Source: Bradyrhizobium sp. CB1015 (GTDB lineage Bacteria > Pseudomonadota > Alphaproteobacteria > Rhizobiales > Xanthobacteraceae). From it: a stretch of 64,000 nt of DNA. Shown piece after piece: positions 38,864 through 46,895 of this stretch. The stretch spans positions 6,572,001-6,636,000 of the forward strand of contig NZ_CP104174.1 of assembly GCF_025200925.1 (NCBI RefSeq), given 5' to 3'. The translations under genes and the position numbers were made by a program. How positions within the stretch are numbered: the first letter of the stretch is position 1; the number at the start of each line of letters is the position of its first letter. Below the pieces are notes generated by a model, which ran no database searches, had not been told where the DNA came from, and worked only from the letters and a program-made list of their open reading frames with translations.

Positions 38864-39787
38864 GTGTCTCGCATCGCTCTCGTGATCGCAGCCTTGTCCC
38901 TGGTAGCAGCGACGCTAGCACGCGCCTGGACGGCCGAATTGCCTGTGAGCGAAGTCGCGCCGGGAATCTTCGTACACTCCGGGACCATCGCGCTGATGAG
39001 CCGCGAGAATGAGGGCGATATCGCCAATGTCGGCTTCATCGTGGGAGATGATGCGGTGGCCGTGATCGACACCGGCGGCAGCCTGCGCGAAGGCGAAGCG
39101 CTGCTGGCGGCGGTACGCGCGCGTACGCAGAAGCCGATCCGCTATGTCATCAACACCCATGGCCATCCCGACCACGTCTTCGGCAATGCCGCCTTCGTGG
39201 CGGAGGGAACCAGCTTCGTCGGCCACAGCAGGCTGCCGCAAGCGCTGGCGAGCCGCGGGCCGTTCTATCTCGACAATTTCAGACGCATCATGGGCGCCGA
39301 GTTGATCGATCCGGTGAAGATCGTGCCGCCGACCCTGCTCGTGACGGACACGCTGACGCTGGATCTCGGTTCACGCCGCTTGGCCCTGCGGGCATGGCCG
39401 GCCGGGCACAGCGACAACGATCTGACCGTGTTCGACGAGACCACCAAAACCCTCCTTGCCGGCGACCTCGTCTTTCTCCGCCACCTTCCGGTGATGGACG
39501 GCAGCATTCGCGGCTGGCTCGCCACGCTCAAAGAGTTGGAGACGGTCCCGGCGCTGCGCGTTGTTCCCGGTCACGGCCCCGTGGGCGACTGGCCTGCGGC
39601 GCTGAGCGAAGAACGGCGTTACCTGTCAACGCTGCTGTCCGACGTCCGCGCCCTGAACAAAAAGGGCGCGCCGATCCGCACTGCTGCGGACAAAGCGGCC
39701 GCTGAGGAGCGGCAGCACTGGCAGCTGTTCGAGGACTACAACGCTCGCAACGCAACTGCAGCATTCTCGGAAATTGAATGGGAATAG
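38864..39787 (+). CDS. Quinoprotein relay system zinc metallohydrolase
   Basis: A 307-residue exported metallo-beta-lactamase-fold protein. Signal: [17 protein letters not shown]. Zinc residues are complete: [12 protein letters not shown], a further His in [14 protein letters not shown], Asp in [11 protein letters not shown] and His in [11 protein letters not shown]. The [21 protein letters not shown] opening is typical. It belongs to the exported subfamily found with PQQ dehydrogenases and SoxYZ-like carriers, the so-called quinoprotein relay group; the chemistry is unknown. The start is GTG, and the SoxYZ-like gene follows 54 bases downstream. Confidence 0.88.
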   Translation: MSRIALVIAALSLVAATLARAWTAELPVSEVAPGIFVHSGTIALMSRENEGDIANVGFIVGDDAVAVIDTGGSLREGEALLAAVRARTQKPIRYVINTHGHPDHVFGNAAFVAEGTSFVGHSRLPQALASRGPFYLDNFRRIMGAELIDPVKIVPPTLLVTDTLTLDLGSRRLALRAWPAGHSDNDLTVFDETTKTLLAGDLVFLRHLPVMDGSIRGWLATLKELETVPALRVVPGHGPVGDWPAALSEERRYLSTLLSDVRALNKKGAPIRTAADKAAAEERQHWQLFEDYNARNATAAFSEIEWE

Positions 39788-39841
39788 CGGGCGCGCTACG
39801 CTGGCAGGAGATCAGCTTCGCTTGATCCGAGGAGCACGACC

Positions 39842-40660
39842 ATGACGGGATGCACACGCCGCCTGCCCCTGATCGCCCTGCTCATCGGCATCGGCTTGGC
39901 CGCGCCGGCGCAGGCGGAAGAGGCCTACGATCCCTGGCCGGGCCTGGTGCAGGACATCTTCAGCAACCGGCCGATGAACGACGGCGCCGAGGTCATCGGC
40001 ATCGAGATGCCCTATCGCGCCGAGGATGCCGCCATCGTGCCGGTGACGCTGCGCAGCAAGCTGTCGCCCGCCGACAGCAGACGCATCCGTTCGATCACGC
40101 TGGTGATCGACCGCAACCCCGCGCCGATGGCCGCGAAGTTCGAGCTCGGCATGGATGCCAATGTCACGGAAATCTCGACCCGCGTGCGCGTCAACAATTA
40201 CACCGACGTGCACGCCGTGGCCGAGCTCAGCGACGGCCAGCTCTACGTCTCGAAAGTCTATGTGAAGGCCTCCGGCGGCTGCTCGGCGCCGGCGGCAAAG
40301 AACGTGGAGGAAGCCAAGAACCGGCTCGGCCAGATGCGCTACCGGCAATTCGCCCGAGAGGACGGTCCGGCTAGCCGCATCCGTGAAGCGCAGATCATGA
40401 TCGGCCATCCCAACAATTCCGGCCTGCAGATGGACCAGGTCACGCAGCTCTATATCCCCGCCTTCTTCATCAACCAGCTCAAGTTGACGCAGGACGACAG
40501 CCCTGTGCTGTCGATGGACGGCGGCATCTCCATCTCGGAAGATCCCAACCTGCGTTTCACCTACGTCTCCAACGGCGCCAAGCGTTTCCGTGCTGAGGCG
40601 AAGGACACGGACGGCCACGTGTTCCGCAATGAATGGGACGTCGAGAAGCCGGGGACGTGA
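39842..40660 (+). CDS. Quinoprotein dehydrogenase-associated SoxYZ-like carrier
   Basis: A 272-residue exported protein joining a SoxY-like and a SoxZ-like domain. The swinging-arm Cys appears as KASGGCSAP (Cys147) and is internal, followed by the SoxZ-like part (REAQIMIGHPNNSGLQMDQV to KRFRAEAKDTDGHVF). True SoxY ends in GGCG(G), so this is a fused variant. In sulfur oxidation SoxYZ carries the substrate covalently; in this family the cargo is unknown. No other sox gene is near, so thiosulfate oxidation is not implied. Signal peptide LPLIALLIGIGLAAPAQA. Confidence 0.88.
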   Translation: MTGCTRRLPLIALLIGIGLAAPAQAEEAYDPWPGLVQDIFSNRPMNDGAEVIGIEMPYRAEDAAIVPVTLRSKLSPADSRRIRSITLVIDRNPAPMAAKFELGMDANVTEISTRVRVNNYTDVHAVAELSDGQLYVSKVYVKASGGCSAPAAKNVEEAKNRLGQMRYRQFAREDGPASRIREAQIMIGHPNNSGLQMDQVTQLYIPAFFINQLKLTQDDSPVLSMDGGISISEDPNLRFTYVSNGAKRFRAEAKDTDGHVFRNEWDVEKPGT

Positions 40661-40687
40661 GCGAGGAGCACCACCCTCCCCTGGAGG

Positions 40688-40899
40688 GCAGGGCTATCGC
40701 TTTGAGAGCTTTTCCCGGCGGCCATCCTTCGAGACGCCCGCTTTGGGCGGGCTCCTCAGGATGAGGGCGGAGTGCGCGGCAGCAGTTTCAACGAGCACTG
40801 ACGCTGATTAGCCTCATCCTGAGGAGGCGCGTCAGCGCCGTCTCGAAGGACGAGGCGTGCGCGCAGGCCGACGTCACAAGTCATATGCGATAGCCCTGC
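40688..40899. repeat. MITE-like element, copy 2 (212 bp), nested in another repeat
   Basis: Left end GCAGGGCTATCGC, right end CATATGCGATAGCCCTGC, matching the element at 12621-12834. Inner arms CATCCTTCGAGACGCCCGC and GTCTCGAAGG are shared too. The element is flanked on both sides by CCTGGAGG (40680-40687 and 40900-40907), an exact 8-bp direct repeat, as expected from a target-site duplication. Confidence 0.85.
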
Positions 40900-41053
40900 C
40901 CTGGAGGGGGAGGGTCGGCTCACATTGAGCGCAGCGAAATGTGAGACGGGGTGGGGTGACGGTCTCTCCGCATCCGACACTGCCCGAGTGGAGAGATCAC
41001 CCCACCCCGCTCGCGCTGCGCGCGATCGACCCTCCCCCTCCAGGGGAGGGTGA
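40900..41053. repeat. Large palindromic repeat (host of the MITE)
   Basis: The left arm GGAGGGGGAGGGTCG...ACGGGGTGGGGTGA and the right arm TCACCCCACCCCG...CGACCCTCCCCCTCC are inverted copies, with GGTCTCTCC against GGAGAGATC inside. The right arm also occurs alone at 31509-31567. Hairpin-forming, non-coding. Confidence 0.75.
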
Positions 41054-41069
41054 GACACCGCGGCACAAT

Positions 41070-41429
41070 TTAGAAACACCTCACCTCGGCTTCCGCTTGC
41101 GCGCGCCTCAGGTCATTCACCGCCGAGTTGGCCTGCTCCGAGGTGCGAAACTGCACGCCGAGATTGCCGCGCACTTGCGACATGCTGAGCGCGGTCTCGG
41201 CGGTAACATAGCGCTCGTAGGGCACGATCGAGGCGACCACGTCGATCGAGCAGGAACATTGCTCGATTGCGGACCGCGTCTCACCATTGGCCTTCATGCA
41301 GCCATAGACGTATTCGGCGCGCGCCGCGGTGGGATAATCGTTGGCCTCTTCCGCCCGTGCCACGCATACGCTCGCAGCGAGCGCCGTCAATGCGGCGACA
41401 ATCGGTCGTAGCCGTCCGGCCAAATTCAT
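41070..41429 (-). CDS. Small exported Cys-containing protein of the PQQ cluster
   Basis: A 119-residue protein with signal peptide (LRPIVAALTALAASVCVARA). The mature part has four Cys: YGCMKANGETRSAIEQCSCSIDVVASIVPYERYVTAETALSM and a final RCF. The GCM...QCSC spacing could form disulfides. GGGAGG lies before the ATG. It points away from the ABC transporter at 41517 and shares its upstream region. I recognise no named family; similar exported proteins occur beside PQQ dehydrogenase genes. Confidence 0.7.
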   Translation of the reverse strand: MNLAGRLRPIVAALTALAASVCVARAEEANDYPTAARAEYVYGCMKANGETRSAIEQCSCSIDVVASIVPYERYVTAETALSMSQVRGNLGVQFRTSEQANSAVNDLRRAQAEAEVRCF

Positions 41430-41516
41430 GCGCGTCCTCCCGCTGGTTGCGACCAAGGCTATGCTATGCCTATTGTGCTGAAAAGCACTCTGTCAGAGGA
41501 AACGGCTCACAAGGTG

Positions 41517-42491
41517 ATGAGAGTTTTGGCACGATTATTGGCGCTCGCAACGGCGCTGACGCTGGCCGCACCGGCCGGCGCCGCGGATACGATCCGCCTT
41601 GCGGTGCAGAAGACCGGAACATTTTCGTGGGAGCTGGCCGCGATCCGCAGCGCCGGCCTCGACAAGGAGGCCGGCCTGTCGCTGGAGGTAACCGAGCTCG
41701 CGAGCACGGAGGCCGGCAAGATCGCGATGCGCGCCGGCAGCGCCGACATCATCCTGTCGGACTGGCTGTGGGTGTCACGCGAGCGCGCGCTCGGTGCCAA
41801 GCTCACCTTCTATCCCTATTCCAGCGCGCTCGGCGCCGTGATGGTGCCGGCCAATTCGCCGATCAAGACGCTCGCCGACCTCAAGGGCCGCAAGCTTGCG
41901 GTCGCTGGCGGGGCGATCGACAAGAGCTGGCTGCTGCTGCAGGCGCGGATGAAGCAGGACGGCATCGACCTGAAGTCGGAAGCAACCATCGTCTACGGCG
42001 CCCCGCCCTTGATCGCCGCCAAGGCGCTGGACGGCGAGATGGATGCGAGCCTCAACTTCTGGAATTTCTGCGCCCAGCTCGAGGCCAAGGGTTTCAGGCG
42101 CCTGACCGGCATCGAGGACATCTTGCCGAAGCTGGGCGCCAAAGGCGCGGTTGCCGCGGTCGGCTATGTCTTCGACGAGAGCTGGGCCGCAAGCCATAAG
42201 GACGCAGTCGCGCGTTTCATCGCGATGACCCGCAAGGCGAAGGAGCTGCTGGCGACCTCGGATGTGGCCTGGAACAAGGTCGCGCCGCTCACCGGCACGA
42301 GCGATACTGCCCTGCTCAAGACCTACCGCGACCGCTACCGCGACGGCATCCCGCGCCGGAGCATCGACGACGAGGAAAAGGACGCGCGCGTGCTCTACCG
42401 CGTGCTGGCCGAGATCGGCGGACGCGAGCTCGTCGGCCCCGCAGCCGAGCTCGACCCCGGCACCTTCTATCACGCGGTCCCCGGAGATTGA
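41517..42491 (+). CDS. ABC transporter solute-binding protein (nitrate/sulfonate/taurine type)
   Basis: A 324-residue periplasmic protein. Signal LARLLALATALTLAAPAGA is followed by DTIRLAVQKTGTFSWELAAIRSAGLDKEAGL, ELASTEAGKIAMRAGSADIILSDWLWVSRERA and TLADLKGRKLAVAGGAIDKSWLLLQ, the pattern of the SsuA/NMT1 family. Substrates of relatives include alkanesulfonates, taurine, nitrate and thiamine precursors. It lies inside the quinoprotein gene set and heads a permease-ATPase pair. The ligand cannot be read from sequence. The start chosen is the ATG before the signal peptide; an in-frame ATG 17 codons upstream exists. Confidence 0.85.
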   Translation: MRVLARLLALATALTLAAPAGAADTIRLAVQKTGTFSWELAAIRSAGLDKEAGLSLEVTELASTEAGKIAMRAGSADIILSDWLWVSRERALGAKLTFYPYSSALGAVMVPANSPIKTLADLKGRKLAVAGGAIDKSWLLLQARMKQDGIDLKSEATIVYGAPPLIAAKALDGEMDASLNFWNFCAQLEAKGFRRLTGIEDILPKLGAKGAVAAVGYVFDESWAASHKDAVARFIAMTRKAKELLATSDVAWNKVAPLTGTSDTALLKTYRDRYRDGIPRRSIDDEEKDARVLYRVLAEIGGRELVGPAAELDPGTFYHAVPGD

Positions 42492-42492
42492 G

Positions 42493-43230
42493 GTGCTGCG
42501 CCTGCTCTCGTTCGCCCTGTTCCTTGCGATCTGGTGGATTGCCGCGCTCCTCGTCGGCGGCGCAAAACTGCCCTCCCCGCCGGCGGTGCTTCAGGTGATG
42601 ATCGCGGAAGCATCAAGCGGCGCGCTGTTCCTGCATCTGGGAGCGACGCTGGCGCGGGTCGCGCTCGCCTTCACCCTGGCGATGTCGCTCGGCAGCGCCA
42701 TCGGCTACCTGATGGGCCGGGTCAAGCTCGCCGACCGGCTCGGCGATCCCTGGCTGATCCTGCTGCTCAACCTGCCCGCATTGGTCGTGATCGTGCTGGC
42801 CTATATCTGGGCTGGCCTCACCGAGGCCGCCGCGATCGCGGCGATCGCGATCAACAAGCTGCCGACCGCCATCGTCACCTTGCGCGAGGGCACGCGCGCG
42901 CTCGATCGTTCGCTCGACGAGATGGCGAGCGTGTTCGCGATGCCGCGCTGGCGCGCCTTCCGCCACGTCGTGCTGCCGCAGCTTGCACCCTATATCGCGG
43001 CCTCTGCCCGCTCCGGCCTGTCGCTGGTGTGGAAGATCGTGCTGGTCGCCGAGCTGCTGGGACGGCCGAACGGTGTCGGCTTCGAGATCGGCGTCGCCTT
43101 CCAGCTGTTCGACACGCCGCGGCTGCTGGCCTATTCCCTGACATTCGCCGCCGTCGTGCTCGTCATCGAAACCTTGCTGGTGCAGCCGTTCGAAGCCCGC
43201 GCAAACAGGTGGCGGCCCCGTGCGGCTTGA
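42493..43230 (+). CDS. ABC transporter permease (SsuC/TauC type)
   Basis: A 245-residue permease with about six hydrophobic segments and the EAA-loop region DEMASVFAMPRWRAFRHVVLPQLAPYIAASARSGLSLVWKIVLVAELLG. The GTG start lies one base after the stop of the binding-protein gene, with GGAG upstream. Belongs to the binding-protein-dependent transport family of the nitrate/taurine group. Confidence 0.87.
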   Translation: MLRLLSFALFLAIWWIAALLVGGAKLPSPPAVLQVMIAEASSGALFLHLGATLARVALAFTLAMSLGSAIGYLMGRVKLADRLGDPWLILLLNLPALVVIVLAYIWAGLTEAAAIAAIAINKLPTAIVTLREGTRALDRSLDEMASVFAMPRWRAFRHVVLPQLAPYIAASARSGLSLVWKIVLVAELLGRPNGVGFEIGVAFQLFDTPRLLAYSLTFAAVVLVIETLLVQPFEARANRWRPRAA

Positions 43231-43948
43231 GGTCGATATCACCGGCAAGACCTTCAGGAGTGCCGCGGGCGGAACGCACGAGGTGCTGGCGCCGGTCAAA
43301 TTCGCGCTGCAATCCGGTGAGGTCGGCGTGCTGATCGGCCCGTCCGGTTGCGGCAAGAGCACGATGCTGCGCATCATCCTGGGACTGGACCACGATTTTG
43401 CAGGCCATGTCGCGCGGCCGCCGGAGGCGCGGATCGGCATGGTGTTCCAGGAGCCGCGCCTGCTGCCGTGGCGCTCGGTCGAGCAGAATGTGCGGCTGGC
43501 TGCACCCGATGTCCCTGATGCCAAGCTCACCGAGCTCTTCAGGATTTTGGAGCTGGAAGCGCATCGCGACCACTATCCCGGTGAGCTCTCGCTGGGTTTG
43601 GCCCGGCGCGTGGCGCTCGCCCGCGCCTTTGCGGTCGAGCCGGATATTCTGGTGCTCGACGAACCGCTGGCATCGCTCGATGACGCTCTCGCCGGACGCC
43701 TGCGCGATGAGATTGCAACGCTCGTCGCGAGCCGGCCGGTGATGACGCTTTTGGTGACACACAGCCTGGACGATGCAGTGCGGCTGGGCGACCGGCTGTT
43801 CTTCCTGTCGCCGCGGCCGGCGCGGATCGTGGCCGAGGTGCCTATCGGCATCCCGCGCGACACACGCGGCGAAGCCGAGATTGCGGCGATCAAGGCCGGC
43901 CTCGCCCAACGAACTCAAGGCGACCGCACTGAGCGAGATACCTCATAG
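43220..43948 (+). CDS. ABC transporter ATPase (SsuB/TauB type)
   Basis: A 242-residue ATPase: Walker A GPSGCGKSTMLRIILGL, Q-loop MVFQEPRLLPWRSVEQNV, Walker B ILVLDEPLASLDD and H-loop LVTHSLDDAVRLGDR. The signature motif is LSLGLARRVALARA instead of the usual LSGGQ, a real deviation that keeps the helix but loses the Gly-Gly. It overlaps the permease end by 11 bases, so the three genes are one unit. The signature change could lower activity, but related transporters tolerate it. Confidence 0.87.
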   Translation: MRLEVDITGKTFRSAAGGTHEVLAPVKFALQSGEVGVLIGPSGCGKSTMLRIILGLDHDFAGHVARPPEARIGMVFQEPRLLPWRSVEQNVRLAAPDVPDAKLTELFRILELEAHRDHYPGELSLGLARRVALARAFAVEPDILVLDEPLASLDDALAGRLRDEIATLVASRPVMTLLVTHSLDDAVRLGDRLFFLSPRPARIVAEVPIGIPRDTRGEAEIAAIKAGLAQRTQGDRTERDTS

Positions 43949-43974
43949 CCGGTCGCCTGGCGGACGTGCTAGAC

Positions 43975-44077
43975 TAAAGCGCGATGAGATTTGGATGAAT
44001 CGTCATCGCGCTTTAGGTTGTTGTTTGCGCATGATCTTTCCGGAAAACCGCTTCGCACTTTTCCGGATCATGCTTTA
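43975..44077. repeat. 103-bp double-palindrome repeat, copy 1
   Basis: Two hairpins in a row: TAAAGCGCGATGA against TCATCGCGCTTTA, then GCATGATC..CCGGAAAA against TTTTCCGGATCATGC. A second copy of exactly the same length lies at 53750-53852, with only scattered changes. Both lie after a stop codon of a transport gene. Similar sequences ending GGATCATGCTTTA are a common intergenic feature of this group. Confidence 0.85.
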
Positions 44078-44097
44078 GGCCGGCGGCGGAGCTGATG

Positions 44098-44907
44098 ATG
44101 ACGCGGACGGTCGCCTTCGCAACGCTTGGTCTTGCAGCGCTTGACCTCGCATTCGTTGCGATGACGGCGGGCGCGCAGGACATGATGCGTGGTGTCGACC
44201 TCACCTCCCCCGCGATGGTTTCGGCCGAAATGACCAGGCCAGAGGTCGAGGGCGTGCTGGCCAAAGCGAGCGCCGCGCAACCTGCCGATTTCACCGGCAA
44301 ACGTCTGTCGGGTCTCGATCTCTCGGGGCTGGACCTGTCCAATACGGTTCTCCGCGCGGCGCGGCTCAACAAGACAATACTTCGAGACGCCAGGCTGGAC
44401 GGTGCGATCCTCGATCAGGCGTGGCTGCTGGATGCGGATCTTACCGGCGCAAGCCTGAAGGGCGCCAATCTGTTCGCCTCGCAAATGGCCCGCGCGCGTC
44501 TCGACGGCGCGAACCTGTCAGGAGCACGCATCGCTGCCGACCTCACCGGCGCGAGCCTGGTCGGCGCCTCGATCGCGGACGCGCATCTTGGCGCCGATAT
44601 GCGCAACCAGTCGATGGGGCTGATGCGCGCGGTGCTGAGATCCGCCAAGCTGGAACGGCTGAACGCGCGCAACGCCGATTTGTCGCGCGTCGACCTCGAA
44701 TTCGCAGTCCTCAGGGGCGCAGATCTGAGCGGCGCATCACTGAAAAACGCCCAACTCGGCGGAGCCGATCTGACCGGCGCCATCGTCATCGACGCCGATT
44801 TCGACGGCGCCGATCTCGTCTCGACGAAGCTGATCGCACCGAACGGCCTTGACCGCGCCAAGAATTTTGACAAGGCAAAGAACCGCGAGCGCCTGATCAG
44901 GGAATGA
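44098..44907 (+). CDS. Exported pentapeptide-repeat protein
   Basis: A 269-residue protein with a signal-like N-terminus (VAFATLGLAALDLAFVAMTAGA) and about 20 A(D/N)LxG-type pentapeptides: LSGLDLSGLDLSNTVLRAARLNKT, ADLTGASLKGANLFASQMARARLDGANLSGARI, and ADLSGASLKNAQLGGADLTGA. These fold into a right-handed quadrilateral beta helix. The role is unknown; exported members are less common than cytosolic gyrase-protecting ones. GGAG precedes two adjacent ATGs; the second gives better spacing. It shares an operon direction with the small exported protein 24 bases downstream. Confidence 0.8.
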   Translation: MTRTVAFATLGLAALDLAFVAMTAGAQDMMRGVDLTSPAMVSAEMTRPEVEGVLAKASAAQPADFTGKRLSGLDLSGLDLSNTVLRAARLNKTILRDARLDGAILDQAWLLDADLTGASLKGANLFASQMARARLDGANLSGARIAADLTGASLVGASIADAHLGADMRNQSMGLMRAVLRSAKLERLNARNADLSRVDLEFAVLRGADLSGASLKNAQLGGADLTGAIVIDADFDGADLVSTKLIAPNGLDRAKNFDKAKNRERLIRE

Positions 44908-44931
44908 CGGCGCCCTTGGGAGGACTGGCTG

Positions 44932-45279
44932 ATGCGTGGGGTTCTTGCTTTGATCACGTTGTTGACGCTTGCCGGCGAAGCCGCCGCGCAGACCAAGGGC
45001 AAGGGCATAAGGCTCTGGAATCTGACGACGGAGACGATCTCCGGCTTCCAGCTCGCGCCGGCCGGCAAGACCGACTGGGGTCCGAACCAGTGCTTGAATG
45101 ACAAGGACAAGGAGGTCGACCACGACGAGCGGCTCCGCATCACCGGCGTCGAGCCCGGCCGCTACGATGCCAAGGTCAGTTACCCCAATGCGCGGCAGTG
45201 CATCGTCCGCGATATCGAGATCAAGGCGGATGCAGTGTTCTCGATTGCCGACAAGGATCTGAAGGAATGCACGAAGTAG
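44932..45279 (+). CDS. Small exported protein of unknown function
   Basis: A 115-residue protein: signal GVLALITLLTLAGEAAAQ, then KGIRLWNLTTETISGFQLAPAGKTDWGPNQCLNDKDKEVDHDERLRITGVEPGRYDAKVSYPNARQCIVRDIEIK. Three Cys and a beta-rich composition suggest an Ig- or transthyretin-like fold. It lies 24 bases after the pentapeptide protein. The DKDKEVDHDE stretch is acidic and could bind cations, but it is not an EF hand. Confidence 0.65.
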   Translation: MRGVLALITLLTLAGEAAAQTKGKGIRLWNLTTETISGFQLAPAGKTDWGPNQCLNDKDKEVDHDERLRITGVEPGRYDAKVSYPNARQCIVRDIEIKADAVFSIADKDLKECTK

Positions 45280-45285
45280 CCTTTA

Positions 45286-45322
45286 AATAGATTCTTGGAA
45301 TAGATGCTTGAATAGATGCTTG
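45286..45322. repeat. Short tandem repeat AATAGATGCTTG x3
   Basis: Three adjacent units, AATAGATTCTTGG, AATAGATGCTTG and AATAGATGCTTG, lie between the convergent genes at 45279 and 45327. Period 12-13 bases; the region is unusually AT-rich for this window. No function apparent; it may vary between strains. Confidence 0.7.
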
Positions 45323-45326
45323 CGCC

Positions 45327-45536
45327 CTACGCCTTGTCATTCGGGTGCGGATACTCGCAACGCCACCGCACTGCCTGCCATTTGGGATGCTCGCCGATCC
45401 ATTGCGCGATATAGGGCGGCGCGGCCATGACGCATTGGCGGGGCGACCCGGAATAGTTGAACACCAGATGCTGCTCTTCGCAGGTCGCAGGCGAGAGCAC
45501 CGCGCACACAGTCACCACCAGGTCAATCGGGTTCAT
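45327..45536 (-). CDS. Small Cys-containing conserved protein
   Basis: A 69-residue protein (MNPIDLVVTVCAVLSPATCE, then EQHLVFNYSGSPRQCVMAAPPYIAQWIGEHPKWQAVRWRCEYP) with four Cys and a single weakly hydrophobic N-terminus. GAGGATC precedes the ATG. The FNYSGSPRQCVM and WQAVRWRCEY pattern is familiar from short Bradyrhizobium proteins of unknown function. It could be exported. Confidence 0.65.
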   Translation of the reverse strand: MNPIDLVVTVCAVLSPATCEEQHLVFNYSGSPRQCVMAAPPYIAQWIGEHPKWQAVRWRCEYPHPNDKA

Positions 45537-45623
45537 GCCGGGATCCTCTCGCAAGGGGCGATGGAGAGATTAGCACATGGAGCTACGCCCCAAGGAGGGG
45601 GAAGTTTCAAAGCGCCGAAACCT

Positions 45624-45708
45624 CGTCATGGCCGGGCTTGTCCCGGCCATCCACGCATGCCTCGTGGAACAAAGAACGTGGATGCCGGGGACAAGCCCGG
45701 GCATGACG
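45624..45708. repeat. 85-bp palindromic repeat, copy 1
   Basis: Begins CGTCATGGCCGGGCTTGTCC and ends in an inverted match, GGACAAGCCCGGGCATGACG. A second copy of exactly 85 bases lies at 63789-63873. Only the loop (CATCCACGCATGC... against CTTCCACGGCCTT...) differs much. Confidence 0.85.
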
Positions 45709-45718
45709 ACTTTCCGCG

Positions 45719-46588
45719 CTAGAAATTCACGCCGAACACCAATCGCGCCTGATGCCGCTCGAAATTGACGAGGTCGAGATTGCCGCCTGTGCCGGCCGGG
45801 CGCCCCCAGGCCTGCATGCTCCAGCTCATGGTGAGCCGGGAACGCTCGGAGAGCTGGAAATAGGCGGTGGGGCCGACGAACAGGGCCTGGCCTGCGAACT
45901 CGCCGAGGCCGATGCCTTCATATTGCCGGAAGTAGCGCGCCTCGCCGCCGAGCAGCACATTGGGGCGCACCCGCACCAAGCCGGCGAACGCGGCGCCGAT
46001 CGTCGAGCTCTTCTCGGATGCCCCTCCGATCTCGAAGCGCGCCCATTCCGGCTGGTAGATCAGGTTGAGGGCGCCGATGGCGAAGTTCGGGATGAGTTCG
46101 CGGTCGAAGGCGAGCGTGAATTCGGTGCCGTACATCCGCCCTTTCGCGCCGCTGGTCTCGTCGATGCGGTCGCCGTGGAGCTCGGCCGCAACCGTGAGGC
46201 CGAATGGCGCGCGCTCGCGGTCGAGCAGGCGATAGCGCAGGTCGAGCGAGGCGCCCTGGAAGTTGAACTGGCGGCGATCGTCGATATCAGGGACGCCGGT
46301 GATGTCGTGCAAGCTGGCGGTGCCGCCGACCTCGATACGAAAATTCGGCAGCGGCACCACCTCGATCTCGAGCTCCTGCGCGAGGGCGCGATAGGCCACC
46401 CCGCCTTTGCCGAAGCGCCCCGTCGTCTGGCTCTGGAATTCGCGCTCGCCGACATTGCCGACATCGGTGCCGATCATGAAGCCGAAGATGTGCTCGGTAT
46501 CAAAGCCTGCCTCGGCGCTGGTGCGTGCCGGCGCCAGCACGATCGCGCACACGATCACCGTCCAGAACTTGCAGGCTCTGCCGTCCAT
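45719..46588 (-). CDS. Predicted outer-membrane beta-barrel protein
   Basis: A 289-residue protein. Signal peptide MDGRACKFWTVIVCAIVLAPARTSA, then GFDTEHIFGFMIGTDVGNVGEREF. The rest alternates polar and aromatic residues (FNFQGASLDLRYRLLDRERAPFGLTVAAELHG, FAIGALNLIYQPEWARFEIGG) and ends LVFGVNF, with the terminal Phe of outer-membrane barrels. Start chosen at the ATG with GGGGCACGGG upstream. It lies downstream of the orphan pqqA on the same strand, within the lanthanide island, so it could be an outer-membrane component of the same system; that is inference. Confidence 0.7.
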   Translation of the reverse strand: MDGRACKFWTVIVCAIVLAPARTSAEAGFDTEHIFGFMIGTDVGNVGEREFQSQTTGRFGKGGVAYRALAQELEIEVVPLPNFRIEVGGTASLHDITGVPDIDDRRQFNFQGASLDLRYRLLDRERAPFGLTVAAELHGDRIDETSGAKGRMYGTEFTLAFDRELIPNFAIGALNLIYQPEWARFEIGGASEKSSTIGAAFAGLVRVRPNVLLGGEARYFRQYEGIGLGEFAGQALFVGPTAYFQLSERSRLTMSWSMQAWGRPAGTGGNLDLVNFERHQARLVFGVNF

Positions 46589-46814
46589 CCCGTGCCCCAA
46601 AGGCGCGCCGCTGTGATGCGGCAGCAGCGCTGACCGAGCACCAGCGTAACACACTGCCGCAGAGCACGGTCGAGATTTTGCGGGAGAGAATTGAAGCCCC
46701 TCCACGTGCGGCTTTTGCGCCGATCCGCAAAGCATGGAGCACGGCGAGGCGGAGATCCGACACTGCCACGGCTCCGACGGCGTTCGCCATCGAAGCCGCG
46801 GCAGGTCATTAGTC

Positions 46815-46895
46815 TTACTTGCGCGAAGCGCAGGCGTACATGTTGATTTCCATGCCGACCGGCACTTCCACGATCTTCGGAGCTTTCCAAGCCAT
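46815..46895 (-). CDS. pqqA: PQQ precursor peptide PqqA (orphan copy)
   Basis: A 26-residue peptide, MAWKAPKIVEVPVGMEINMY then ACASRK. The conserved Glu16 and Tyr20 (E-x3-Y), which are cross-linked to make pyrroloquinoline quinone, are both present, as is the start MxWxxPxxxE. GGGAGA lies six bases before the ATG. There is no pqqB-E downstream; the next gene on this strand is the outer-membrane barrel. It is easy to miss because of its length. The full pathway must be encoded elsewhere, and this copy may boost precursor supply for the PQQ dehydrogenases nearby. Confidence 0.93.
   Translation of the reverse strand: MAWKAPKIVEVPVGMEINMYACASRK

Noticed and set aside
39842..40660. Sulfur oxidation (sox) locus
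   Set aside because: The SoxYZ-like protein is a fused form typical of quinoprotein clusters, and no soxA, soxB, soxX or soxC is present.
43975..44077. Rho-independent terminator or small RNA gene
   Set aside because: Two hairpins are present but no U-tract, and an equal-length copy elsewhere marks it as an interspersed repeat.
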